A DNA stretch of 19,101 bases from RDXT01 sp033765305 (GTDB lineage: Bacteria > Bacteroidota > Bacteroidia > J057): contig JANRID010000051.1 of NCBI GenBank assembly GCA_033765305.1, positions 1 to 19,101 of the forward strand, read 5' to 3'. The notes under the pieces are model-generated. The model was not told the DNA's origin, made no database searches, and saw nothing but the letters and a program-made list of their open reading frames with translations. Below, in pieces: positions 1 to 7,397 of the stretch. How positions within the stretch are numbered: position 1 is the first letter of the stretch; each line of letters begins with the position of its first letter. The position numbers were made by a program, and so were the translations under genes.

Positions 1-58
1 GAGTGCGAGGGGATAACACGGAGAATCGGAGGCATGGAGGGGCACGGAGGGGGCTGAT
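1..58 (+). repeat. Direct repeat copy A (right part of the unit, cut by window edge)
   Basis: This is the right-hand 58 bp of the repeat unit seen again at 1161-1218, and the two are identical over all 58 bases. It is purine-rich, with GGAG recurring roughly every nine bases (for example CACGGAG, ATCGGAGG, CATGGAGG). Copy B starts only 9 bp further on, so A and B form a tandem pair with a 166-bp period. The left part of this copy lies outside the window. Confidence 0.85.
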
Positions 59-67
59 TCAACGCGC

Positions 68-217
68 AGAGCAGCTATGCTGGCTCCGGTGTATTACCAC
101 TTAGACACGGAGAACACATAGAACCACGAAGAAGAAGGGGCAGGCTTGCCCGGAGATGCGCTGGCGGAGTGCGAGGGGATAACACGGAGAATCGGAGGCA
201 TGGAGGGGCACGGAGGA
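68..217 (+). repeat. Direct repeat copy B, left border of the vapBC cassette
   Basis: This is a full copy of the approximately 150-bp unit, from AGAGCAGCTATGCTGG to the CACGGAGG motif. Against copy C (1065-1218) it shows only a few substitutions and one 3-bp length difference near 135-140. No open reading frame runs through the family and no terminal inverted repeats were seen. The following stretch, 218-339, lies between this copy and the vapC stop codon, and I see no gene or clear signal in it. Confidence 0.85.
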
Positions 218-339
218 GGCCTGGATATCAGCCTCCACAGGCAGATAAGCCAAAGATGCAGGCTGCGGGCGTGTTCACGTATCTCTATGCTGCTTGTAAT
301 TATAATCGGGATCAGCGTCTATCTTGCCAAACAGATCGA

Positions 340-714
340 TCAGAATGCATGGACGGACAGACCAACCACCCGGTTGAACATGGCGTCATTGCTCAGCAGG
401 GTGGCTTGTTGCCGGATGGCACACGCCGCAATCATTGCATCCGGCATTTTGATGCCAAAGGTCCTTCGGAGACGAATGATTTCCAGCTTCGTTTCGACAT
501 CTGCCGGGTCCAAGCCAAGGACAGATACCCGGCGTTTGAAGGCTTCAAATAAGGCAATGTCTGAAGCAGCAAGCCCGCCGAAGGAAAGAAACTCAAGCTC
601 GACAATGAGCGGCACCCCTACCCAGGTGGCTTGTTTCAGCAAGTCCACGAGCCCCATGTCGCCCTTTAACAGGGCAATCACCGCATTCGTATCAAGGATA
701 TACCTACCATTCAT
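340..714 (-). CDS. vapC: VapC-family PIN-domain toxin
   Basis: This is a 124-residue PIN-domain protein, the normal length for VapC ribonucleases, which cleave tRNA or other RNA when released from the antitoxin. The acidic metal-binding positions are visible: Asp8 in YILDTNAVI, Glu39/Glu41 in LIVELEFLSF, Asp92 in KMPDAMIAA and Asp110 in LLSNDAMF. The ATG at 712-714 overlaps the 3' end of the upstream antitoxin gene by 11 bases, so the two are translationally coupled, in the usual antitoxin-first order. The gene looks intact. The PIN call is based on motifs seen in the sequence. The toxin role follows from the family and the pairing. The RNA target cannot be told from sequence. Confidence 0.9.
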   Translation of the reverse strand: MNGRYILDTNAVIALLKGDMGLVDLLKQATWVGVPLIVELEFLSFGGLAASDIALFEAFKRRVSVLGLDPADVETKLEIIRLRRTFGIKMPDAMIAACAIRQQATLLSNDAMFNRVVGLSVHAF

Positions 715-913
715 CCCGCATCATCCGTTGCTGCCGCACGGCGTCTCCCTGCCATTGGAGCTGGCCGGCGAGATCCGAGAAATCATAGCCAGACGCAAGA
801 CGATGCTCGGCCTGGCCTCCCGCCGGAGCGACGGAGACATAATCGAGCGATTCCAGCAGTTTCAGGAAGCGCTCATAGTACTGCGGGAGAATATGGACCA
901 CTACCTGCTTCAT
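704..913 (-). CDS. vapB: VapB-type antitoxin partner of the PIN toxin
   Basis: This encodes a 69-residue protein that overlaps the vapC start. The frame stays open to 940, but I chose the ATG at 911-913 because MKQVVVHILP is the natural beginning of this antitoxin type: a short N-terminal strand followed by the helix YYERFLKLLESLDYV. The C-terminal tail (about residues 45-69, with DLAG, GDAVRQQR and RDEW) matches the segment that in this Bacteroidota antitoxin group wraps round the PIN toxin. I see no recognisable helix-turn-helix, so autoregulation through the N-terminal part is only inferred. No strong ribosome-binding site precedes the start. Stretch 914-1064 upstream should hold the promoter, but no clear consensus was found. 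Confidence 0.78.
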   Translation of the reverse strand: MKQVVVHILPQYYERFLKLLESLDYVSVAPAGGQAEHRLASGYDFSDLAGQLQWQGDAVRQQRMMRDEW

Positions 914-1064
914 GGTTTCAATATACGAATATGGAAGCAATCGGACGGGGCCGGGCGAAAAATAATCCGGGGCTATTGCACAATGCGGATCTGCCGGGCC
1001 GATGAAGACGGGTGCCGGGGCAAGCGGGTGTTTGCGGTGTGGGTGTGAAATGGGGCGAGGGGGA

Positions 1065-1218
1065 AGAGCAGCTATGCTGGCTCCGGTGTATTACCACTCA
1101 GACACTGAGAACACATAGAACCACGAAGAAGAGGCTGGCTTGCCCGGAGATGTGCTGGCGGAGTGCGAGGGGATAACACGGAGAATCGGAGGCATGGAGG
1201 GGCACGGAGGGGGCTGAT
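1065..1218 (+). repeat. Direct repeat copy C, right border of the vapBC cassette
   Basis: This is a full copy of the same unit as copy B and in the same orientation. Its last 58 bp (1161-1218) are identical to copy A at the window start. The left part differs from copy B by a few substitutions (for example CACTCAGACACTGAG against CACTTAGACACGGAG). Together B and C enclose about 850 bp that contain nothing but vapBC. Confidence 0.85.
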
Positions 1219-1286
1219 CGGGATCTTCTGCGCAGGGCTGTTCACCGGAGGGCCGCAGCAGGATGCTGTACGTCAGCCCGATAGGC

Positions 1287-1313
1287 AAAAAAAATTCGAC
1301 CGGCTTCGCCGGT
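1287..1313 (-). terminator. Intrinsic terminator of the NACHT-FGE gene
   Basis: Read on the minus strand there is a perfect 6-bp stem ACCGGC/GCCGGT with a 3-base loop, then a short CGAA spacer and eight consecutive T residues. This lies about 110 bp beyond the stop codon of the large minus-strand gene. The single U-tract on that side gives it a clear direction. The gap between the stop and the terminator (1314-1422) also holds a GAACAGG/CCTGTTC inverted repeat (1340-1346 and 1367-1373). Confidence 0.82.
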
Positions 1314-1422
1314 ATTCAAAAAGACCGCTCGCTGTCTCCGAACAGGCTCGTCCCTCGCCTCCCTCCCCTGTTCTTCGACACCTCGCTCAGCTCGTAAGCA
1401 AAGCCGGACAGCCGCCACCGAA

Positions 1423-4400
1423 CTACGGGACGAACACCAGGCGGAAGCCCACGTAGCTGTTGCGGTAGGGAGGCGGACAACCGCTACGCGAGGACACTCG
1501 GCTGTTCTTAGCACTTGTGCGCCAACTGCCGCCACGGCAGATACGACCCAGGCTATGAGAAACTTCTAATTCCACCCAAGCTATCGCCTGACTTGGGGCC
1601 TCTTCATAGCTCATGTGGAAGTGATCCTCGCAAATCTCTTCCACGTTGCCATTCATATCGTACAATCCCAGCGCGTTGGGTTTGAGCAGGCCTACAGCCT
1701 GGGTAGTAAACTCGTGATGGCCTGCCTTTGCATGAATAAACTTTTCCCAATGCCAGGCAACTTCTTTTGCATCCGGGTCTCCCGCAAACTCGTATTCCCG
1801 GACTATATTTCCCGCTTCATCCCGGCACCCGGATGCCTGCCCGCCGATGGCGGCGTACTCCCACTCTGCCTCGCTGGGCAAGCGCCAGGTCTGCCCGCTG
1901 CGCCCATTCAGCCACGCGCAATAAGCCTCGGTATCGTGCCAGCTTACATAAGTTACTGGGTACCAGGCAAAAGCCTCGTCCATCTTTCCGCCATACACAT
2001 CGCAAGTCCAGTCTACGCCTATACACAAAAACTCCTTAAGTGTATTTCCAAGTGTATTTTCCTCCCAAAACGTTGACTCCGTCCATCCATCCCGCTCAGC
2101 TATGGTCACATAGCCCGTGTCCCGGACAAAGCAGGCAAACTCCCGCACCGTGACCGGGTACTTGCCGATGTGAAAGTCTCCGGCCTCGACTAGATGCTGG
2201 GGTTTTTCATAAGCCTCTGCTTGCAGATCATCATCTGCACTACCCATCCAGAATCGGCCGCCTGCCACAGGCAGCATCTCGGGCAGGGTTAAACCCTCCC
2301 CAGCCAGCCTGCGCACGAGGGTTTCGCGGAAGACGGCCTTATCCTGAAATCCGGGGGGAAGACGGGTTCCATCCCGCTCCGAAAGCAGGACCTGCTCCAG
2401 CGAAGGCGGCAGCGCCGTCAGGCGAAGGCCAGGGTTGCCGGCGAGGCGGAGTTTCTTCAGGGCGGTGAAGTGCGCCAGCGAAGCCTGCCCTTGCAGGGCA
2501 TTGTGCGACAGGTCGAGTTCCTCGATCTGCTCCGCAAAGGGAATGCATGCCAGGAAATCCAGATCTGGCGGCGCCTGGGTCCGGATGCAGAGCCGCCAGC
2601 CGCCCCGCTCCAGGCGGGGATAAAAATCAGGAAAAGTAGCAGAAGATTTTAATTTGACGTACTCGGGCCACAGCAATGAGCTAATATCTTCGCCAAACCT
2701 CCTCAAGTGATCCTTGGCCCCCTCGTACAATTTCCAAGTATCTAAGAAGGCCTTTTTGTCAAGATTTTTACCCAGGTCTGCTGGAGATATTTCATAATTG
2801 TCCAGCCTCAGCGCCACCGACTCGCCGTAGCGCCGCAGCAGGTCCAGCCAGCGCAGTTCTTCCCGGAAGAGGCGGGTGAACCGCAGCTTGTCAAGGGGGA
2901 AATGGGACGCTGCTTCGGCAGGCTTAGCCTCCGAAATCAGGTAGCGCAGACACAGGTGCTCCGCAAAGGCCCGGTGAATGAAGCCATAGCGTTCGCCGGT
3001 CTTGCGGAAGAAAAAAGCCTGAAGCAGATCGCCGATGGATACCCGATAGTTCGTGCAGATCTCTCTCAGGCGCGCTTCGCTCACGGAATCGAGGTCTTCC
3101 GTTACCAAGTCGTAGGCAAGCGCCACAAGGCAGGCTTTGTGCCGCTCATGCAGCCCCCCGCGGGATAAAAAATCAGAAAATATCCCCCAGCTATCGCTGG
3201 AGCGAGGGATCTGCTCCAGTTCGCAGAATGCCTGCACAGGCCTGGGCAGCAAGGAGCTGGCATGAAAGGCGAGCTCACCGGGCGTATGCCCACGCGACAG
3301 CCGCCTGCGGGCAGGATGCTGAAAGTACCTGACCTCGCCCATCTGGCTGTAAAAGCGTCCGGCATCTTCGTAGGCATCAAAGGGAAACTCGTCCTCGGGG
3401 ATCAGCCCTTCGTACAGCAGATGGGCAAAGAAAAACTCCTTGAAGGTGCGGTGGGCAAAGCTGTAATTCCCTTGATCATCGCGCCGCAGGAGGGAGCGGT
3501 CGCGGAGCAGGGTCTCGCTGATGGGCAGTTGGTGCTGGTCTATCAGGCTGGGCAGGTCGGCATAATAGACATGTTTCCGGCCTTCCGGATAAAAGGCAGC
3601 TAGTGCCAGCTTCTTAGATACCTCGAATATGAGGTTGCGGTAGTCGCCGGGCAAGTCTGGATCGAGCAAATTCTCCCGCATCAGCCATTTGTTCAGGATA
3701 ATTTCATAGATCTCTAACTCGGTAACAGCCCCAATTACCTGTCCGCTTACGGTGTTGACTCGAAAAAACAGGAGATCTTCCCGTTTTTCCACCATATCTG
3801 GCAAATATGAAAACAAGAGCGGGCGGCGAAACAGCGTACCCGTCTGCTTGGCAATCGACATAGCCGATACGTATTCCGTTGTGCCCAGACGATAACGTTT
3901 CTCGGCTTGTTTCCGGACTAGTTCCAGATCCAGCAGTTCGAGATATATCTTCTGGTAGGACTTAGTCGGGCGGGTGTTGGTCTGGGCGCGCTCGTCAGCT
4001 TTGTTTTTGAAAAACTGCGTGCGGCAGCTGATGATGACCTTGGCAAAATTCTGCACCTGGGTCTCGACTTTTGTAAAAAAGCCGTCGGGGTCGCGGAGCA
4101 ATTCCTGCGTTTCGTCTATGCCGTCCAGGAAGAGGATGGTCTGCTCCGGATTGGGCAGCGCATATACCGCGCTCAGATCTTTGTGGAACGAGACCAGCAC
4201 GATATGATACCGCCGCTGAGCCAGGGCATAGCGGGTGAACAGTTCGAGCAGGGCCGTGGACTTTCCGGTGCCCGTCTCGCCCAGGAGCAGATAGATGCTG
4301 CCGTTGTGCTCAGGCTGGTCGAGGATTTGAAAAAAGGTATCCGAAAAAGGGCGCGCCTGCGTCCCCGATCCATCAGTACAGTAGATCGGAAACTGCGCGC

Positions 4401-4863
4401 CGAGGCTTTTCAGGCGGTCATTCCGCTCGCTCGCATCGAAGAAGCCCTGCACCTGGAGCGCATATTCCTGGCGTTTTCTCTTGTCCAGCAGCCATCCGAA
4501 CAGCAGCCGCTGGTGCCAGCGCAGCGGCGCCTGCTCCCGGATGATGCGGCGGTTTACGGCCTGGACCCGTGCAGGCGCAGCATGCGAGAAGCCAGGAGCT
4601 GCATATTGCGGGTGGCGCTCGATTTCCTGAAGCAAATCCAGCAGCCCTGCCCGGATCTTGCTGCGCGTAAGCGCTGCGTCGGCGCTGCTTACCGTGCCCA
4701 GGCGAATTTGCTTGCGGATATCCGCAAAGCTGCCTGCATGCAAGATCGCCTCATCGAGCAGGGGGCTGCCCTCGAGCAGCAACTGCAATTGCTTCAGCGC
4801 GCCGTCCAGATCGTCGCGGGCGATCTGACTGCGGATGCTATCTGTTATAAGTTTGGGTTGCAT
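1423..4863 (-). CDS. NACHT NTPase with N-terminal adaptor domain, leucine-rich segment and C-terminal FGE-fold domain
   Basis: This encodes 1146 residues if it starts at the ATG at 4861-4863. The frame is open to 4998, but the extra 45 residues look like non-coding leader. Residues about 1-85 are a small helical domain resembling the effector-associated (EAD) adaptors of NACHT conflict proteins. The NACHT core has a Walker A GETGTGKST (195-203), a Walker B ILFLDGIDE (about 243-251) and VIISCRTQF (276-284). Two FxHRxFxE helices follow (His471, His630). Residues about 777-827 are leucine-rich (LDLSHNAL, LKKLRLAGN). Residues 864-1146 form an FGE/sulfatase-modifying-factor domain with MGS, RLPSEAEWEYAA, MNGNVEE and RGGSW signatures, but without the catalytic Cys pair after SW, so it is probably a binding module. 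No effector gene is adjacent. By eye the gene is less GC-rich than the genes to its right, consistent with transfer. The architecture is certain; an immune role is inferred. Confidence 0.88.
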   Translation of the reverse strand: MQPKLITDSIRSQIARDDLDGALKQLQLLLEGSPLLDEAILHAGSFADIRKQIRLGTVSSADAALTRSKIRAGLLDLLQEIERHPQYAAPGFSHAAPARVQAVNRRIIREQAPLRWHQRLLFGWLLDKRKRQEYALQVQGFFDASERNDRLKSLGAQFPIYCTDGSGTQARPFSDTFFQILDQPEHNGSIYLLLGETGTGKSTALLELFTRYALAQRRYHIVLVSFHKDLSAVYALPNPEQTILFLDGIDETQELLRDPDGFFTKVETQVQNFAKVIISCRTQFFKNKADERAQTNTRPTKSYQKIYLELLDLELVRKQAEKRYRLGTTEYVSAMSIAKQTGTLFRRPLLFSYLPDMVEKREDLLFFRVNTVSGQVIGAVTELEIYEIILNKWLMRENLLDPDLPGDYRNLIFEVSKKLALAAFYPEGRKHVYYADLPSLIDQHQLPISETLLRDRSLLRRDDQGNYSFAHRTFKEFFFAHLLYEGLIPEDEFPFDAYEDAGRFYSQMGEVRYFQHPARRRLSRGHTPGELAFHASSLLPRPVQAFCELEQIPRSSDSWGIFSDFLSRGGLHERHKACLVALAYDLVTEDLDSVSEARLREICTNYRVSIGDLLQAFFFRKTGERYGFIHRAFAEHLCLRYLISEAKPAEAASHFPLDKLRFTRLFREELRWLDLLRRYGESVALRLDNYEISPADLGKNLDKKAFLDTWKLYEGAKDHLRRFGEDISSLLWPEYVKLKSSATFPDFYPRLERGGWRLCIRTQAPPDLDFLACIPFAEQIEELDLSHNALQGQASLAHFTALKKLRLAGNPGLRLTALPPSLEQVLLSERDGTRLPPGFQDKAVFRETLVRRLAGEGLTLPEMLPVAGGRFWMGSADDDLQAEAYEKPQHLVEAGDFHIGKYPVTVREFACFVRDTGYVTIAERDGWTESTFWEENTLGNTLKEFLCIGVDWTCDVYGGKMDEAFAWYPVTYVSWHDTEAYCAWLNGRSGQTWRLPSEAEWEYAAIGGQASGCRDEAGNIVREYEFAGDPDAKEVAWHWEKFIHAKAGHHEFTTQAVGLLKPNALGLYDMNGNVEEICEDHFHMSYEEAPSQAIAWVELEVSHSLGRICRGGSWRTSAKNSRVSSRSGCPPPYRNSYVGFRLVFVP

Positions 4864-5055
4864 CGCCAGAAATGTGCTATTGGGTCCGGCAGAAGTTTTC
4901 CCCTTTTCCGGGAATCTCCTGTGATTGGCTCCCAATTTCAGAAAAATATCCCAATAACCTGTCCGCATACCGGAGGGAATTCTCCCTTCCTCCCCCATGC
5001 AACGTTCTACCCGCCGGATGCGTTTTCTGTCATAGCATCCCAGACAGATCCTTTG

Positions 5056-5063
5056 TATCTTAG
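5056..5063 (+). promoter_or_regulatory. Possible Bacteroidota -7 element before the haloperoxidase gene
   Basis: TATCTTAG agrees with the Bacteroidota -7 consensus TAnnTTTG at all but one fixed position. It lies 22 bp before the first in-frame ATG at 5086, which would give a short leader. A convincing TTTG -33 element at the usual spacing was not found, so this is tentative. The intergenic stretch 4864-5085 separates two divergent genes and must contain promoters for both. Confidence 0.3.
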
Positions 5064-5085
5064 GGCCTGTATTTCCGTGTCACGC

Positions 5086-7317
5086 ATGCCGCTGCATATG
5101 AACCTGAACCTGAACCCTGCCCTGTTTTCCCGCATGATGCGCAGGTGGCTGCTCCTGGCGGCGGCCTGCCTCGCGGCGGCGCCCCTGAGCGCCCAGCATT
5201 CGGTGGCCCGCCAGTGGAACGAGGTCCTGCTCTCGGCCATCCGCCGGGACCAGGCCCGGCCTACCATCCACGCCCGCAACCTGTTTCATGTCTCCGCCGC
5301 CATGTACGATGCCTGGGCCGCCTACGACGGCACGGCGCAGCCCTTCCTGCTGGGCCGCGTGCTGCGGGGCTATGTCTGCGACTTCGACGGGGTGCCGGCA
5401 CCGGCCGATGTGCAGGCCGCCCGCGAGGAGGCCATCAGCTATGCCGCCTGGAACCTCATCCGCCACCGCTTCGAGCGCTCCCCCGGCTGGCCTGTGACCC
5501 GCGTCGTCTGCGACTCGCTGATGAATGCCCTGGGCTACTCCACCAGCATGCGCAGTACCGACTACGCCAGCGGCGACCCCGCCGCGCTGGGCAATTTCAT
5601 CGCAGCCGAATACATCGCCTTCGGCCTGCAGGACGGCTCCAACGAGGGCGACAGCTACCGGAACCAGTATTATGCCCCGGCCAATGCGCCGATGCCCATC
5701 GATTTTCCCTCCACCGCCATGACCGACCCCAACCGCTGGCAGCCCCTGGCCTTCGAGGTGTACATCGACCAGAGCGGACAGGTCTTTCCCGGCGCGACCC
5801 CGGCCTTTCTGAGCCCGGAATGGGGCAACGTGACGCCCTTCGCCATGACCGGCGCGGAACGCAGGGCCTACAGCCGCGACGGCGATTCCTACTGGGTGTA
5901 CCACGATCCGGGCCCCCCGCCCTACCTCGACTCGGTCAGCGGCGCCGGCATCGAGGACGACTATAAATGGAACTTCGCCCTCGTGGCCGTGTGGTCCAGC
6001 CACCTGGACCCGGAGGATACCACGATGTGGGACATCTCCCCCGGCTCGTTCGGCAATGCGCCCGCCCTGCCGGAGACGCCTGCCGACCTGCGCGCCTTCT
6101 ACGACCTGATCGACGGCGGCAATCCCAGCCAGGGCCACCCCGTCAACCCGCATACGGGCCAGCCCTACCCGCCCCAATGGGTCCGGCGGGGCGACTACAC
6201 CCGCATCCTGGCCGAGTTCTGGGCCGACGGCCCCGATTCCGAGACGCCGCCCGGCCATTGGTACAGCATCCTCAACTATGTCTCCGACCATCCGGCCCTC
6301 GTCAAGCGCTACAAAGGCCAGGGGCCGGTGCTGGACGGCCTGCAGTGGGATGTGAAGGCCTACCTCGCCCTCGGCGGCGCCGTGCATGACGCCGCCATCA
6401 GCGCCTGGGCCATCAAAGGCTGGTACGACTACGTGCGGCCCATGTCGGCCATCCGCTACATGGCCAGCAAGGGCCAGTCCTCCAACCCCAACGACCTCTC
6501 CTACCACCCCGCAGGCATCCCGCTCATCCCCGGCAAGATCGAGCTGATCCGGCCCGGCGACCCGCTGGCGGGACTTGAGAATGAGTTTGTGGGCAAAATC
6601 AAGCTGAAAGCCTGGCGGGCGCACGCGTACATCCCCGATCCGGATGTGTTTTATGCGGGGGTGGACTGGGTGTACGCCGACCAATGGTGGCCGTATCAGC
6701 GCCGCACCTTCGTGACCCCGCCCTTCGCGGGCTATATCTCCGGGCACTCCACCTTCTCCCGCGCAGCGGCGGAGCTGATGACCCGCTTCACCGGCGATGC
6801 CTATTTTCCGGGGGGCGTGGGCGAATTTAACGCGCCCAAAAACGAATTCCTCGAATTCGAGGCGGGGCCGTCGCAGGATATCACCCTGCAGTGGGCTACC
6901 TATACCGATGCCTCCGACCAGACCAGCCTCTCGCGCATCTGGGGCGGCATTCACCCGCCGGTGGACGATATTCCGGGCCGCTTCGTCGGGCGGGAGGTGG
7001 GCATCGAGGCCTTTGAGTTTGCCGACAAGCTGTTTTCCGGGCAAATCCAGCCGGCAGACGCGGCTTCGCTGCCCCTGGCCTTCCCCAACCCCGTGCATCC
7101 GCAGGAATATCTGACCCTGGTGCTGAACGGACCCGCATCGGACGGGCAGATCCGGCTCTACGACCTGCAGGGCCGCCTGGCGGCCCAGGCCAGCTTCGAA
7201 GCCGAGCCGATGGTGGTGCGGCGCCTGCCGATGCAGGGCATTGCACCCGGCCTCTACGCCCTGCAGGTGACCGGCGAAGGCTGGGAGCAGATGCTGAAAG
7301 TGGTGGTGCAGCCCTGA
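5086..7317 (+). CDS. Secreted vanadium-dependent haloperoxidase / PAP2-superfamily enzyme with T9SS sorting domain
   Basis: This encodes 743 residues from the ATG at 5086; other in-frame starts are at 5098, 5134 and 5137. A signal peptide is clear (MMRRWLLLAAACLAAAPLSA, cleavage before QHS). The vanadate/phosphate pocket has the three PAP2 blocks: Lys444-x6-Arg451-Pro, Ser552-Gly553-His554, and Ser616-Arg617-x5-His623. The Lys-to-Arg (+7) and Arg-to-His (+6) spacings equal those of fungal vanadium chloroperoxidase, and Trp441 and Phe547 fall where that enzyme has its halide-pocket Trp and Phe. Residues about 663-743 form a type A T9SS C-terminal domain (PNP, IRLYDLQGR, GLYALQV, KVVV), so the enzyme is probably exported and cell-surface anchored. 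It catalyses either halide oxidation with peroxide or phosphate-ester hydrolysis; sequence favours the former but does not prove it. Downstream genes point the same way, but the 80-bp gap suggests no tight coupling. Confidence 0.88.
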   Translation: MPLHMNLNLNPALFSRMMRRWLLLAAACLAAAPLSAQHSVARQWNEVLLSAIRRDQARPTIHARNLFHVSAAMYDAWAAYDGTAQPFLLGRVLRGYVCDFDGVPAPADVQAAREEAISYAAWNLIRHRFERSPGWPVTRVVCDSLMNALGYSTSMRSTDYASGDPAALGNFIAAEYIAFGLQDGSNEGDSYRNQYYAPANAPMPIDFPSTAMTDPNRWQPLAFEVYIDQSGQVFPGATPAFLSPEWGNVTPFAMTGAERRAYSRDGDSYWVYHDPGPPPYLDSVSGAGIEDDYKWNFALVAVWSSHLDPEDTTMWDISPGSFGNAPALPETPADLRAFYDLIDGGNPSQGHPVNPHTGQPYPPQWVRRGDYTRILAEFWADGPDSETPPGHWYSILNYVSDHPALVKRYKGQGPVLDGLQWDVKAYLALGGAVHDAAISAWAIKGWYDYVRPMSAIRYMASKGQSSNPNDLSYHPAGIPLIPGKIELIRPGDPLAGLENEFVGKIKLKAWRAHAYIPDPDVFYAGVDWVYADQWWPYQRRTFVTPPFAGYISGHSTFSRAAAELMTRFTGDAYFPGGVGEFNAPKNEFLEFEAGPSQDITLQWATYTDASDQTSLSRIWGGIHPPVDDIPGRFVGREVGIEAFEFADKLFSGQIQPADAASLPLAFPNPVHPQEYLTLVLNGPASDGQIRLYDLQGRLAAQASFEAEPMVVRRLPMQGIAPGLYALQVTGEGWEQMLKVVVQP

Positions 7318-7397
7318 CCCGGAGCCGGTTTTCGCCGGAACAGCGCCAGCAGCAGGCCGGAATTTCCGCATATTCACCCCTTCACCCCGTCTGCCCG

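Noticed and set aside
68..217. Repeats as integron attC sites bounding a toxin-antitoxin cassette
   Set aside because: No core sites (RYYYAAC/GTTRRRY) or imperfect inverted-repeat fold of attC type were found, and no integrase is present.
146..1048. A 300-codon plus-strand frame across the vapBC region
   Set aside because: It starts inside a repeat, runs antisense to both vapB and vapC, and its translation shows no domain.
1..1422. DGR template repeat or reverse transcriptase downstream of the FGE end
   Set aside because: I looked for a near-copy of the gene's 3' end and for a reverse-transcriptase frame on both strands and saw neither. The region holds only vapBC, repeats and the terminator.
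4864..4998. Extension of the NACHT protein by 45 residues to the ATG at 4996-4998
   Set aside because: The extra segment has no fold-like pattern, falls in the divergent promoter region, and the domain begins naturally at MQPKLITDS.
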